A stretch of DNA of 64,000 nt from Roseovarius salincola (GCF_026891095.1 NZ_JAPTNL010000003.1:1-64000); one strand, 5' to 3'; positions 7,879 to 17,503 are shown, counted from the stretch's first letter. The notes: a model not told the origin generated them from the sequence alone. Program-made: numbers and translations.

Positions 7879-9888
7879 TTACGCAAGATCCCTCGGGATT
7901 TCGCAATCCCAGCTTTCCTCATGGGCGATCGTGTCGCCTTCGCGCGCCACCAGCTTCGCCTTGACGATGAAATGGGTCGCCGTTGCCGTCACTTCGGTTT
8001 CCGTGCGGCTGCTCATCCGCCAGTCGCCGCGCGACATGTCCAGATCCCACACCACATGCCCCCGGAACGAGCGCCAGTCGGTGCCGCTGAAGGAGTAGGT
8101 CTCGACCCCGCAGCCGCCGGTTTCCATGCCGCTATCCTTGATGCGCAGGCGGCCTTCATCATCGGTGATGGTCACGCGCGTCTCGCCGCTGGCAAGGTTC
8201 TCGGTCACGACCCAATCGGCCTTGGCGGGTGCCAGCCGATCCATCTCGGCGGGCGCGCCGCCCTTTGGGGGGCCAAACTCACGCGGCGCGGGATCGTCCG
8301 ACGGCTGGCGCAGCGGCAGCACAAGGCGGCTTGCGGCGGTATCCAGCGACAGCGTCACCGGCTCGGGCGCGGGCCAGGCGATGGGGAAATAGCTGGTCGA
8401 GACCGACAGCCGCAAGCGATGCCCCGCGCGAAATGTCTGCGCGACATGCTTGAAGGGCACGGTCGCCTTATAGACCTCGCCGGGGACCAGCGCCTCGGGG
8501 GTTTCATGACTGTCGCGATGCGTAAGGTTAAGGAGTCCGTAGCTCACGCGCGTGGCCGCGCCATCGGGTGCCACATCCACCAGCCGCGCGGCAACCTGCG
8601 CCACGGGCTGGTCCACTGAAAAGCTCAGCTCCAGGTTGGCATCGCCCGCGATCTCAAGCGGCGCCTCCAGCGGCGCGGTCTGGAACACCAGGCTTCCGGC
8701 ATCGTCGCGGCGCTGATCGACCGGCTGATCGCCCGGCTTGGCGTAAGAGCACCACTTGCCCCCAGCAAGCCCGGTGCCCAGCGGCGAGCGGATCGACAGA
8801 CTGCCATCCTGCGCGCCACCCTGCCCCAGCGTACCGTCAGCACCCAGTGCAAAGGGGCTGCGCGCGACATTTGGCGAGGGCCATGACGGCTCCTCGATCC
8901 AGCGCCCCTCACGATGGGCATAGTAACTTGCGGGTTCGGCGTGGTCCTGCATGTAAAGGCGCAGTTGCGGCTCGTCCATTATGCCGGTCTCGATGCCCTT
9001 CAGCCACTGATCCCACCAGCGCAGCTCTTCGGCCGCCCAGTCGATCGCCGGACCGGGCACACCGATATGGGGATATTTATGCGACCACGGGCCGACCAGC
9101 CCCTTCTTGGGGCCTTTCAGGCTTTCCATCAGCCGGAACACCGTGCGGCAATAGCCATCCGCCCAGCCCGAAACGGCATAGACCGGCACCTCGATGCGGG
9201 AGATATCCTCGCAGACCGAGCCATGTTTCCAGAACGCATCGCGGCGCTGATGCTCCAGCCATTTCCTGAGCCACAGCCCCGACCCCCGCAGCCGCTCCAG
9301 CCACATCTCGCGCCACTTGTCGCCCACCAGATCGGGATCGGGCGGCAGCGTGTTGATCGCGAACATGTTGGACGCCCAGGATATCTGGTCGATCACCATG
9401 GTACCGCCCATGTAATGCACGTCATCGGCATAGCGGTCATCGGTCGAGGCGATCGACACCACCGCCTTCAGCGCCGGGGGCTGAAGTGCGGCGATCTGCA
9501 AGCCGTTGAACCCGCCCCAGGAAATGCCGACCATGCCGACATTGCCATCGCACCAGTCCTGCGCGGCGATCCATGCGATCACGTCGCAGCCATCCTGAAG
9601 CTCCTGGGCGGTGTATTCGTCTTCCATCAGCCCTTCGGATTCACCGGTGCCGCGCAGATCGACGCGGACATAGGCATAGCCATGCGCGGCGATATGCGGC
9701 GCGCGCACCGCATCGCGGGCCAGCGTGCCGTCGCCCTTGCGATAGGGCAGGTATTCCAGGATCGCGGGCACGGGCGTGCCATCGGCGGGGCGCCAGATGC
9801 GCGCCGCCAGAACGCAGCCGTCAGGCAACGTGATCTCCACATGCCGCGCCTCGGTGACCTCGTGAAGGTTGGTGCGAACCTGATCCAT
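7879..9888 (-). CDS. CocE/NonD family hydrolase (X-Pro dipeptidyl-peptidase S15-like)
   Basis: A 669-residue alpha/beta hydrolase. The N-terminal part has LEYLPYRKGDGT and VRVDLRGTGESEG, and the nucleophile elbow GISWGG places the catalytic serine near residue 123. A galactose-binding-like PepX_C domain follows (about residues 320-550), and about 100 further residues form a C-terminal extension seen in many proteobacterial members. Such enzymes hydrolyse acyl esters or amides and some are X-Pro dipeptidyl-peptidases. There is no signal peptide, so it probably acts in the cytoplasm on material brought in by the transporter downstream on the same strand. It is divergent from the XRE regulator at 10003. 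Confidence 0.85.
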   Translation of the reverse strand: MDQVRTNLHEVTEARHVEITLPDGCVLAARIWRPADGTPVPAILEYLPYRKGDGTLARDAVRAPHIAAHGYAYVRVDLRGTGESEGLMEDEYTAQELQDGCDVIAWIAAQDWCDGNVGMVGISWGGFNGLQIAALQPPALKAVVSIASTDDRYADDVHYMGGTMVIDQISWASNMFAINTLPPDPDLVGDKWREMWLERLRGSGLWLRKWLEHQRRDAFWKHGSVCEDISRIEVPVYAVSGWADGYCRTVFRLMESLKGPKKGLVGPWSHKYPHIGVPGPAIDWAAEELRWWDQWLKGIETGIMDEPQLRLYMQDHAEPASYYAHREGRWIEEPSWPSPNVARSPFALGADGTLGQGGAQDGSLSIRSPLGTGLAGGKWCSYAKPGDQPVDQRRDDAGSLVFQTAPLEAPLEIAGDANLELSFSVDQPVAQVAARLVDVAPDGAATRVSYGLLNLTHRDSHETPEALVPGEVYKATVPFKHVAQTFRAGHRLRLSVSTSYFPIAWPAPEPVTLSLDTAASRLVLPLRQPSDDPAPREFGPPKGGAPAEMDRLAPAKADWVVTENLASGETRVTITDDEGRLRIKDSGMETGGCGVETYSFSGTDWRSFRGHVVWDLDMSRGDWRMSSRTETEVTATATHFIVKAKLVAREGDTIAHEESWDCEIPRDLA

Positions 9889-9939
9889 GCAAGCATATCC
9901 TCTGTCAGTGGCTGGGCGCAGCCTGACACGGGGCGGGCC

Positions 9940-9988
9940 TGCGTCACAACTTCGCGCACCGTCGCAGGTTGACTTTCAAACTGCGTCA
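9940..9988. promoter_or_regulatory. candidate operator: two TGCGTCA boxes in the hydrolase/XRE intergenic region
   Basis: TGCGTCA occurs at 9940-9946 and 9982-9988, 42 bases (about four helical turns) apart, between the divergent hydrolase (start 9888) and regulator (start 10003). A third copy lies in the SBP leader at 7850-7856. Sharing between the two promoter regions of one module suggests the binding site of the XRE-type regulator. This is inferred from repetition only. Confidence 0.4.
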
Positions 9989-10002
9989 AGTAGCGTAAGG
10001 GC

Positions 10003-10809
10003 ATGGTATCAGATCCCCTTCCCGACAACCTCTCCTACGCCTGCAGCCTGTTTCCCTCGATCGCGCATGTCTGTCGCCGGATCGGAATCAATCGCCAGCA
10101 ATTCAACAAGTATCTCGCCGGGTCTGTGCGCCCCTCGCGCCACAACATGCGCAGGATCTGCGACTTCTTCGGCGTGACCGAGGCCGAGCTTCTGGCCGAG
10201 ACGCCGCGCTTTGCCGAACTCATATCCTTGCGCCGCCGCGCCGGAACCGAACAGGATCACTCGCCCCTCGGCCCGACCCTGATGCGGCTCAACCAGTTCT
10301 CGACACCGCTCGACCGCTATTGCGGAGCGTATTTCAGATACTTCTTCTCCTACAGCAATCCCGGACGGATCATCCGCTCATTCGCGCTTCTGACGCGGCG
10401 CGACGGCTATTACCTGTGGAAGAATATCGAGCGCGAACGGACCGCGCCGGGCCGCGCCAGCGACGTGTTCAAATACGAGGGCGTGGCGTTCTATCTTGGC
10501 GAGCGCATCAATGTGGTCGAAAACGAATGCCTGCTCTCCTCTTCGATCACCCAGATGATGCTTTATCCCTCCTATGCCGCGGGGATCGATTATCTGCTGG
10601 GCATCCAGACCGGCGGGCCGCTCAAGCGCGGGCGCAAACCCGCCGCCTCGCGGGTGCTGCTCGACTATCTCGGGCAGAACATCGATTCACGCCGCGCGCT
10701 CAGGCAATGCGGCCTGTTCAACCCCGAGGATCTCGACCCTCGGATCGTCGATCTCGTGCGCAACGAGATGCCACCCGGCGCCACCGTCTTCGAGGTCGAA
10801 CAGCTTTAG
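10003..10809 (+). CDS. XRE-family transcriptional regulator with C-terminal effector region
   Basis: A 268-residue protein. An N-terminal helix-turn-helix of Cro/CI type spans about residues 17-65 (AHVCRRIGINRQQFNKYLAG then ICDFFGVTEAELL). About 200 residues follow that I do not recognise as a named domain, presumably for ligand sensing or oligomerisation. ATG 10003 follows TAAGGGC, a usable ribosome site. It is transcribed away from the hydrolase and peptide-transporter genes and is the best candidate for their local regulator. Confidence 0.8.
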   Translation: MVSDPLPDNLSYACSLFPSIAHVCRRIGINRQQFNKYLAGSVRPSRHNMRRICDFFGVTEAELLAETPRFAELISLRRRAGTEQDHSPLGPTLMRLNQFSTPLDRYCGAYFRYFFSYSNPGRIIRSFALLTRRDGYYLWKNIERERTAPGRASDVFKYEGVAFYLGERINVVENECLLSSSITQMMLYPSYAAGIDYLLGIQTGGPLKRGRKPAASRVLLDYLGQNIDSRRALRQCGLFNPEDLDPRIVDLVRNEMPPGATVFEVEQL

Positions 10810-10821
10810 CGCCCCGCGCCG

Positions 10822-12858
10822 TCAGATCGCCCGCGCCAGCCGCAACCCGTCATAGACCGCCGCATGGATGTTACGCGATGCCACCGCGTCGCCGATGCGA
10901 AACAGCGTGAAAGCGCCATCCGGGTTGCGCGTCACTTCCTGCCTGTCTCCCGACAGAAACGCCGCCCGGTCCAGCTCACCAAGGTTGCGCGACATGGGCT
11001 TGAGGTCGAAATGAAGGTCATCCAGCGGGATCGTGCCGTTGTTCACCACCACCTGATCGACCTCGCGCGTCATCCGCGCCGTGCTGAAATCGCTGCACAG
11101 ATCTGCCAGCAGACGGTTGCCCTCGCGCCGCACCCCCTGAAGCCGCCATGTCACCGTGAAGGTCACGTCGCGCCCCTGCATTTCGCGCAGGAACGGCGTC
11201 AGGGTCATCGGCATGACCTCCGAGGACAGCGCGCGGTCAGGGCTGACGATCTCAAGGCGCGCGCCGCTTCGGGCGATGGCCTCGGCCGCCTGAAGCCCGG
11301 CCCCGTCGCCCGCATTGTCAAACAGCAGCACGTTGCGCCCGGGCGCCACGTCACCCGACAGGATATCCCAGCCCGAAACCGGCAGGTCCTGCCCGTCACG
11401 CAAGGGCACGTCATGCGGCAGCCCGCCCGTGGCGACAATCACCAGATCCGCGCCCGCGCCGGTCACTGTCCCAGGCTCGGCCATGCTGTTGAAATGGAAC
11501 CGCACACCCATGCGCTCGCATTCCGCCATGCGCCAGCCGATGATCGACATCATCTCGCGCCGACGCTCGGATTGTGCCATCAGCCGCACCTGCCCGCCGG
11601 GATCATTGGCGGCCTCGTGCAATTCGACAGCGTGGCCGCGCTCCGCCGCGACCCGCGCCGCCTCAAGCCCGCCCGGCCCGGTGCCGATGACCAGCACCCG
11701 GCGCTTGACCTGCGCACGTGCGATCTGATGCGGCTGGTGCAACTCCCGCCCGGTCGAGGGGTTGTGGATGCAAAGCGCCTCGGCCCCCTGAAACCGCCGG
11801 TCCAGGCAGAAATTCGCGCCCACGCAGGGGCGGATACGGTCTTCCTGCCCGGCCTTGATCCGGCGCACGATATCGGGGTCGGCCAGATGCGCGCGGGTCA
11901 TGCCGATCATATCCACCATTCCGGTGGCGACAGCATGGCGCGCGGTGGCCACATCGGGCACCTTGGCGGCATGCAGCACCGGCACGCCGGTCGCCTCGCG
12001 CAGCCGCGCCGCCGCCTGAAGATGCGGCGCGTTGCGCATGCCCTGCACCGGAATCATGTCGGTCAGCCCGGCATCGGTGTCGATATGTCCGCGCGTGACG
12101 TTGAGGAAATCCACCAGCCCGCTTTCCTTCAGCCGACGCGAAATCTCGAATCCCTCGCCCTCGTCCACGCCCTCGGCGCACATCTCGTCACCGGCATAGC
12201 GCAGCCCCAGCAGGAAATCCTTGCCCACGCGCGCGCGCGCAGCCGAAAGAACCTCCATCGCCAGCCGCATCCGGTTCTCCAACGATCCGCCATAAGGCGC
12301 CTCCAGCGTGTTGGAGCGCGGCGACCAGAACTGATCCAGCAGATGCCCGGTGGCCAGGAACTCGGCCCCATCCAACCCCGCATCCCGCATCCGCTCGGCG
12401 GCCAGCGCATAATCCTCGATGATGCGGGCGATGTCCCAGTCCTCGGCCTGCTTGGCGGCGTGGCGATGCGCGACCTCGCGCTCGTGGCTCGCCGACAGGG
12501 TCGGCAGCCAGTCCCCCCTGTCCCAGCGCGAGCGCCGCCCGTGATGGGTAAGCTGGATCATCACCGCGCAGCCCTCTTCGTGGCATTCCTCAGCAAGGCG
12601 GCGCATCCAGGGGACGATCTCGTCGCGATAGGCCTGCACACCTCCGCCCGAGGGCGCGGAGTCCGGCGCGACCGAGGCCGAGCCCATCGTCATCGTCAGC
12701 CCCACGCCGCCGCGCGCGCGCGCCACATGATAGGCGCGGTAACGATCCTTGGGCAGTCCGTCATCGGCATAGCCAGGTTCATGCCCGGTGATCAGAAGGC
12801 GATTCTTCAGCTTGAGCGGACCAAGCTGGCAGGATTGCAACAGGGGATCACGACGCAT
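10822..12858 (-). CDS. NADH:flavin oxidoreductase / TMADH-DgcA-like demethylase flavoprotein
   Basis: A 678-residue enzyme of the old-yellow-enzyme plus disulfide-reductase fold, as in trimethylamine dehydrogenase, dimethylglycine demethylase (DgcA) and stachydrine/N-methylproline demethylases. An FMN TIM barrel covers about residues 1-330, an iron-sulfur segment 345-363, and an FAD/NAD-type domain starts at GTGPGG (392). The cluster segment is CVGANFC...C with cysteines at 345, 351 and 363; position 348, the second ligand in the TMADH motif, is alanine. ATG 12858 was chosen because AAGGAG lies ten bases upstream. Likely role is oxidative N-demethylation of a methylated amine or amino acid; the exact substrate is unknown. 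Confidence 0.85.
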   Translation of the reverse strand: MRRDPLLQSCQLGPLKLKNRLLITGHEPGYADDGLPKDRYRAYHVARARGGVGLTMTMGSASVAPDSAPSGGGVQAYRDEIVPWMRRLAEECHEEGCAVMIQLTHHGRRSRWDRGDWLPTLSASHEREVAHRHAAKQAEDWDIARIIEDYALAAERMRDAGLDGAEFLATGHLLDQFWSPRSNTLEAPYGGSLENRMRLAMEVLSAARARVGKDFLLGLRYAGDEMCAEGVDEGEGFEISRRLKESGLVDFLNVTRGHIDTDAGLTDMIPVQGMRNAPHLQAAARLREATGVPVLHAAKVPDVATARHAVATGMVDMIGMTRAHLADPDIVRRIKAGQEDRIRPCVGANFCLDRRFQGAEALCIHNPSTGRELHQPHQIARAQVKRRVLVIGTGPGGLEAARVAAERGHAVELHEAANDPGGQVRLMAQSERRREMMSIIGWRMAECERMGVRFHFNSMAEPGTVTGAGADLVIVATGGLPHDVPLRDGQDLPVSGWDILSGDVAPGRNVLLFDNAGDGAGLQAAEAIARSGARLEIVSPDRALSSEVMPMTLTPFLREMQGRDVTFTVTWRLQGVRREGNRLLADLCSDFSTARMTREVDQVVVNNGTIPLDDLHFDLKPMSRNLGELDRAAFLSGDRQEVTRNPDGAFTLFRIGDAVASRNIHAAVYDGLRLARAI

Positions 12859-13085
12859 CGGGCGGAAACTCCTTTCCGGGGCTGAAATCTGGACATCCGG
12901 AACCATGACGGCATCTTGTGAGGGACCGCATGCTGGGCGATCCTGACAGGGAAACGGGCGCATATGCTGTGGTATGGGGGCGCGAAACCGCAGAAAAAAC
13001 CGTGGCGGATGGTCGATACTGCACAGAGAACGCGATTTTCACCTTCGGAGTCCTCGGCGCAGGGCCGTTCCCGCGGGCAACATGG

Positions 13086-14033
13086 ATGAGCGAAAACATG
13101 GCAAAGCAAACCGGCGAATCGACGTCCGGGACAGAAGCTGCGCAAGGGGTGGATACCACCTCCGGCGACAGCTTCCGCGTCGACAAGTTCACTGCCACCG
13201 CGCACCGGATCGGTCCCACCGACCGCGCCTTGCTGCATGAGCTGACGGTCGGCGTGTTCTGGCCGCATCGCTGGCGCGACCTCGATGTGTTCATCTCCCT
13301 GGGCGAAGGCTATCTGGCCGTCGACGAGATCGGTCGTGCTATGGGTTCGGCCATGTGCTTCAAGGCGGGCGGGGATTTCGCGATGCTGGGCATGATGGTG
13401 ACGGCGCCACGTCTTCAGACCATGGGCACCGGGCGCTGGCTGTTGCGCCGGGTGATGGACGATTGTCCGGGCTGCGACATGCGCCTCAGCGCCACGCGCC
13501 AGGGCTACAGGCTTTACAAGGATGCCGGGTTCATCACCCTTGGCACGATCTGGCAGCATCAGGGCGTGACGCGGCCCATTCACCTGCCCGATCCGGTCGC
13601 GGGGGTTTCGCTGCGCGCGCTCGAACCGGACGATGGCGTGGCCATCCGCCAGCTCGACACACAGGCCTACGGCGCCGAGCGCACGCGCACCATCGACTGC
13701 ATGCTCGATCTGTCCGACGGTGTGGTCGCCCAGGTCGCGGGCCAGATCCGTGGCTTCGCATTGCGCCGCCGCTTTGGCCGGGGCTGGGTGATCGGCCCGC
13801 TGGTCGCCGAGGACGAAGGCACCGCCATGATGCTGGCCGCCGAGTTGATCCAGCGCAGCGAAGGCGAATTCGTCCGGCTCGACACGCCGGTGGAAGGCGA
13901 GGCCTTCGGTGCCTTTCTCGCGGCGGCGGGAATGGGCGCCTATGACACCGTGACCGAGATGTATATGGGCGAACAGCGCCGCCCGCTCAACGGCACGCGC
14001 ATGTTCGCCCTTGCGGCGCATTCACTGGGCTGA
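13086..14033 (+). CDS. GNAT family N-acetyltransferase with Acetyltransf_18-like C-terminal domain
   Basis: A 315-residue protein. The N-terminal GNAT domain is recognisable from MLGMMVTAPRLQTMGTGRWL (acetyl-CoA-binding strand and P-loop equivalent) and the YRLYKDAGF motif. The C-terminal half resembles the Acetyltransf_18 domain of YitH-like proteins. It is a clear paralogue of the protein at 17504-18346 (shared GDxAxL, GCxMRL, LYxxxGF and QHQG elements). The start at 13086 is provisional because no strong Shine-Dalgarno precedes it, and the frame is open to 12918. It is divergent from the demethylase-like gene and convergent with the amine oxidase. Small-molecule amine acetylation is expected; the acceptor is unknown. 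Confidence 0.75.
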   Translation: MSENMAKQTGESTSGTEAAQGVDTTSGDSFRVDKFTATAHRIGPTDRALLHELTVGVFWPHRWRDLDVFISLGEGYLAVDEIGRAMGSAMCFKAGGDFAMLGMMVTAPRLQTMGTGRWLLRRVMDDCPGCDMRLSATRQGYRLYKDAGFITLGTIWQHQGVTRPIHLPDPVAGVSLRALEPDDGVAIRQLDTQAYGAERTRTIDCMLDLSDGVVAQVAGQIRGFALRRRFGRGWVIGPLVAEDEGTAMMLAAELIQRSEGEFVRLDTPVEGEAFGAFLAAAGMGAYDTVTEMYMGEQRRPLNGTRMFALAAHSLG

Positions 14034-14063
14034 AACGGCCCGCCCGCTCTGCGCGCCGCAGCG

Positions 14064-15356
14064 TCAGGACAGCCGGTCCTTCATCGCGAACCAAATGCCC
14101 ACCAGCGGCAGGAACCAAGGCCGGCCCGAATAACCCGGCACCCTTGGCCAATCGAGTCCCTCAAGCGGGTTGCTTTCAGGTTTGCCCATGGCCATGTCGG
14201 CCAGCGCCGCGCCGATCAGCGTCGACATCTGCGCGCCATGCCCCGAATACCCCATGCCGTAGATCATCCCGTTCATCTCGCCCGCGCGCGGGAATCGGTC
14301 CTTTGTCATGCCGACCAGCCCGCCCCAGCAATAGTCGATATCGACCCCGGCCAGATGCGGGAAAATCCGTGCCATCCCGTCGCGAAGGATCGCGCCCGAT
14401 TTCGCATCCGAGCGCTGGTCACAATCCGCCGAGAACCGCGCGCGCCCGCCGAAAATCACCCGCCGGTCCGGTGACAGGCGGAAATAATTGCCGATATTCA
14501 TCGAGGTGACGCAGGTCCGATCCCCCGGCAGCGTCGCCGCCACCTCGTCGTCGCTCAAAACGCGCGTCGCCACGATGAACGACCCGACCGAGATGATCCG
14601 CTTTCGAAACATTTGCAGCGGGGCGCCCTTGACCGCTCCGGCATAGGCGCCGGTCGCGGCGATCACCCGCTCGGCCGCCAAGGTGCCGCGCGGGGTCACC
14701 AGACGCCACATCCCGTCCCGCTTCGTCCGCCCGGTGACCGGCGCGTCCTCCCAGATCAGCGCACCTGCGCGACGCGTGGCATCGGCCAGACCACTCACAT
14801 AGCGCCCCATATGCATCATTGCCGATTTCGGTTGCAGGATCGCGCCGTGAAAGGCTTCCGCGCCGACCTCGCCGCGCAGATCCGCCTTCTGCAGCCAGCG
14901 CGCCTCGGGATCGACCTCACGCGCGATCAGCGCACAGTTCTGGCGCAGCCCCTCGACATGGCTTGGCTTTGACGCCAGCTTGAGCTTGCCCGAGCGGCGA
15001 AAATCACAGGCGATGCGCTCTTCGGCGATGGTCTCCTCGATCATGTCGATCGACCGGTCATAGGCCTTGTAAAGCGCATGGGCGCGCGTCGCCCCGAGAT
15101 GCGCCTTGGCCGATGCGTAATCATGCGCAATCCCATTGTTGAGATGCCCGCCATTGCGCCCCGATCCGCCAGCCCCCACATGCTCGGCCTCCAGCAGCGC
15201 CACCGACAGCCCCTCGCGCGCCAGGCGGCGTGCCGCCGTCAGCCCGGTGAAACCGCCGCCGATCACCGCCACGTCAAAGCGCCCCTCGACCGGACCGGCC
15301 TGGCCGCCCGCGAAGCTTTCGGAAGTATCGAACCAGTAGGATGCGTAAGCCGTCAT
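14064..15356 (-). CDS. FAD-dependent amine oxidoreductase (PuuB/DAO-like)
   Basis: A 430-residue flavoprotein. The Rossmann FAD motif is VIGGGFTGLTAARRLAREG (about residues 31-49) with the acidic end of strand 2 in LLEAE, then GSGRNGGHLNNG. Overall length and motifs match gamma-glutamylputrescine oxidase and related DAO-family enzymes that oxidise secondary or modified amines. It follows the HAD gene at 15368-16033 on the same strand with an 11-base gap, so the two form an operon divergent from the ArgE-like operon. Substrate is inferred only from neighbours: a modified amine or amino acid. Confidence 0.82.
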   Translation of the reverse strand: MTAYASYWFDTSESFAGGQAGPVEGRFDVAVIGGGFTGLTAARRLAREGLSVALLEAEHVGAGGSGRNGGHLNNGIAHDYASAKAHLGATRAHALYKAYDRSIDMIEETIAEERIACDFRRSGKLKLASKPSHVEGLRQNCALIAREVDPEARWLQKADLRGEVGAEAFHGAILQPKSAMMHMGRYVSGLADATRRAGALIWEDAPVTGRTKRDGMWRLVTPRGTLAAERVIAATGAYAGAVKGAPLQMFRKRIISVGSFIVATRVLSDDEVAATLPGDRTCVTSMNIGNYFRLSPDRRVIFGGRARFSADCDQRSDAKSGAILRDGMARIFPHLAGVDIDYCWGGLVGMTKDRFPRAGEMNGMIYGMGYSGHGAQMSTLIGAALADMAMGKPESNPLEGLDWPRVPGYSGRPWFLPLVGIWFAMKDRLS

Positions 15357-15367
15357 ATGTCCCTGCC

Positions 15368-16033
15368 TCAGAGGCCCACCAGCCCCGGAAGACCCGAAAT
15401 ATCGGGGATTTCGCGGTAGCCGTAATAGGGGTTGGCCGGTTCATGACCGCGGTTGACCCAGGCCTTGTGCGTGATCCCCAGATCATGCGCCGTCATCAGA
15501 TCATAGCGAAAGCTCGATGAAACATGCAGCACATCCTCAGGCCCACAGCCCAGACTGTCGAACATGTGCTCAAAGGCGCGCATCTGCGGCTTGTAGGCCT
15601 GCGCGTCCTCGGCGGTGAAGACATGCGCAATCGGCGCGCCGAGGCTGGCGATATTTTGCGGAATCTGACTGTTCATGGCATTGGTCAGCGCCACCAGCGG
15701 GATCTTTTCGGCGATCCGCGAAAGCCCCTCGGGCACATCCGCATGCGGTCCCCAGGTAGGCACGCGCTCATAGATATCGGTGGCGATATCGGGGTCGAAA
15801 TCCACGCCATTGCGCTTGCAGGTCCGCTCAAGCGCGTTATGAACCACATCGGCGTAAGGTTTCCACGCACCCAGCACCTCATCCAGCCGATAGGCCGAGA
15901 AATCCTTGATGAACATGTCCATCGCCTCGGGCGACAGACTGTCAGCATAATGATCGCGTGCCGCCCCGGCCATGTCGTAAAAGATCATCGTGCCGTGGCA
16001 GTCGAAGGTAATGAATTTCGGGGTGAAGGTCAT
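15368..16033 (-). CDS. HAD-superfamily hydrolase, haloacid dehalogenase type II-like
   Basis: A 221-residue HAD protein. Motif I FDCHGTM carries the nucleophilic aspartate (about D11), motif II is ALTNAMN, a lysine is in QAYKPQMRAFEHMF, and the acidic motif is VSSSFRYDLMTAHDLG. Size and layout match type II haloacid dehalogenases. The usual Ser-x-Asn-x-x-Asp element reads SSFRYD, so the asparagine thought to help dehalogenation is missing. Dehalogenase activity is doubtful; a phosphatase-like or other role is possible. ATG 16033 has GGAG six bases upstream. First gene of a two-gene operon with the amine oxidase. Confidence 0.8.
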   Translation of the reverse strand: MTFTPKFITFDCHGTMIFYDMAGAARDHYADSLSPEAMDMFIKDFSAYRLDEVLGAWKPYADVVHNALERTCKRNGVDFDPDIATDIYERVPTWGPHADVPEGLSRIAEKIPLVALTNAMNSQIPQNIASLGAPIAHVFTAEDAQAYKPQMRAFEHMFDSLGCGPEDVLHVSSSFRYDLMTAHDLGITHKAWVNRGHEPANPYYGYREIPDISGLPGLVGL

Positions 16034-16248
16034 GGGCGTCTCCAAAGCGTCTGCGTTGCCGTCATCCTCGCGCCTTCCGGGCGGAATGGATTGCCGCGTT
16101 TCAGGTGCAAGCCGCAGAAAATGGCGTTGCGGGGCCGGGGCGCGGCAAATGGTGCCGTTCACCCTGCACCGGTAAGCAGCCCTTTCCTTGCCTGCCGGTG
16201 CATGATCGGCGAGACAGTATTTTTTGCAATCAAGGGACGCGCCGCATC

Positions 16249-17373
16249 GTGACACAGCCCATGACACCACAGGCAATGCTGGCCCGGCTGGTCGGCTTCG
16301 ACAGCGTCGTCGGCCGCCCCAACCTCGCCCTGATGAACGAGATCGCCGATTGGCTGGACGGCAACGGCATACCCTGCCGCCTGCTGACCGGGCCAGAAGG
16401 CGACCGCGTCAATCTTTTCGCGACCATCGGCGATTCCGCCCTGCCAGGCTATATCCTCTCGGGCCATGTCGATGTGGTGCCCGCCACCGAACCCGAATGG
16501 CGGGCCGATCCATTTCTCCTGCGCGACTGCGATGACCGCCTGATCGGGCGCGGCGCCTGCGACATGAAAGGCTTAGTGGCGGCGGTGCTGACGGCCGCGC
16601 CTGACCTTGCGGCGATGTCCCTTGCCACGCCGATTCATATCGCCCTGTCCTATGACGAGGAGGCAGGCTGCAAGGGCGTGCCCCACATGATCGCCGCGCT
16701 GCCCGATCTTTGCGCGCCGCCGCTTGGTTGTATCGTCGGCGAACCCACCGGCCTTGCGCCGGTTCTGGCACACAAGGGCAAGGCGGCGCTGGAACTCTGC
16801 GCGACCGGCGTGCCAGGGCACAGTTCGCGCCCCGATCTCGGGCATAACGCGATCCACGCGCTTTTGCCCGCCCTTGTCGCCGCCACAACGCAAGCCGCCA
16901 CCCTGCAAGCCAGCGGGCCGCGCGATGCACGTTTCGCGCCGCCCTGGTCCAGCCTGCAGATCGGCACCATCGAGGGTGGACAGGCGCTCAACATCATCCC
17001 CGAACATGCCACCGCCCGCATCGAGGCCCGCGCCATCGCCGGAACCGATCCCGAAAGCCTGCTGGCCCCGGTCCTCGCCGCAGCCGAGGCGCATGGCGTC
17101 GCCGCACATTGGCTCTCGAGCTACCCGCCCCTCGCGCTTGATCGCGACCATCCCCTTGTCGGCCTGACCCAGCGCATATCGGGACAAGAGGCCCTTGCCG
17201 CCGTCAGTTTCGGCACCGAGGCGGGGCTCTTCCAGCAGGCCGGAATCCCGTCGGTCATCTGCGGTCCGGGCGACATCGCACGCGCTCACCGCCCCGAGGA
17301 ATACCTGACACGGAACGAACTGAGCGCCTGTTATCGCATGGTTCTGGCGCTCGGGCAGGCCTGCGCGCCATAG
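16249..17373 (+). CDS. M20 family metallopeptidase, acetylornithine deacetylase (ArgE)-like
   Basis: A 374-residue di-zinc amidohydrolase of the ArgE/DapE group. Metal ligands and catalytic residues are visible in SGHVDVVPA (H73, D75), GRGACDMKG (D105), SYDEEAG (E137/E138) and, near the end, ARAHRPEEY. It would remove an N-acetyl or similar acyl group from an amino acid or diamine. GTG 16249 was chosen because AAGGGA lies 11 bases upstream; ATG 16261 is an alternative but lacks a ribosome site. It heads a plus-strand gene string (to 26835) containing an acetyltransferase, aminotransferase, reductase and ABC transporter, so the role is probably catabolic rather than arginine biosynthesis. Confidence 0.83.
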   Translation: MTQPMTPQAMLARLVGFDSVVGRPNLALMNEIADWLDGNGIPCRLLTGPEGDRVNLFATIGDSALPGYILSGHVDVVPATEPEWRADPFLLRDCDDRLIGRGACDMKGLVAAVLTAAPDLAAMSLATPIHIALSYDEEAGCKGVPHMIAALPDLCAPPLGCIVGEPTGLAPVLAHKGKAALELCATGVPGHSSRPDLGHNAIHALLPALVAATTQAATLQASGPRDARFAPPWSSLQIGTIEGGQALNIIPEHATARIEARAIAGTDPESLLAPVLAAAEAHGVAAHWLSSYPPLALDRDHPLVGLTQRISGQEALAAVSFGTEAGLFQQAGIPSVICGPGDIARAHRPEEYLTRNELSACYRMVLALGQACAP

Positions 17374-17503
17374 GCGCGGCATTTTCTGCGGCAGGTGCGG
17401 CGCGCGACAAGGAAACCTGCCGCGCCACGCGCGCTTGTGGCGCAACATGCCGGTCGGCGCACCCTAGCCTGATGGCAGGAACACGACCAACACGAGCAAC
17501 CAT

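Noticed and set aside
10864..12885. 673-codon open frame antisense to the TMADH-like gene
   Set aside because: Composition is antisense-like and the opposite frame has full family motifs.
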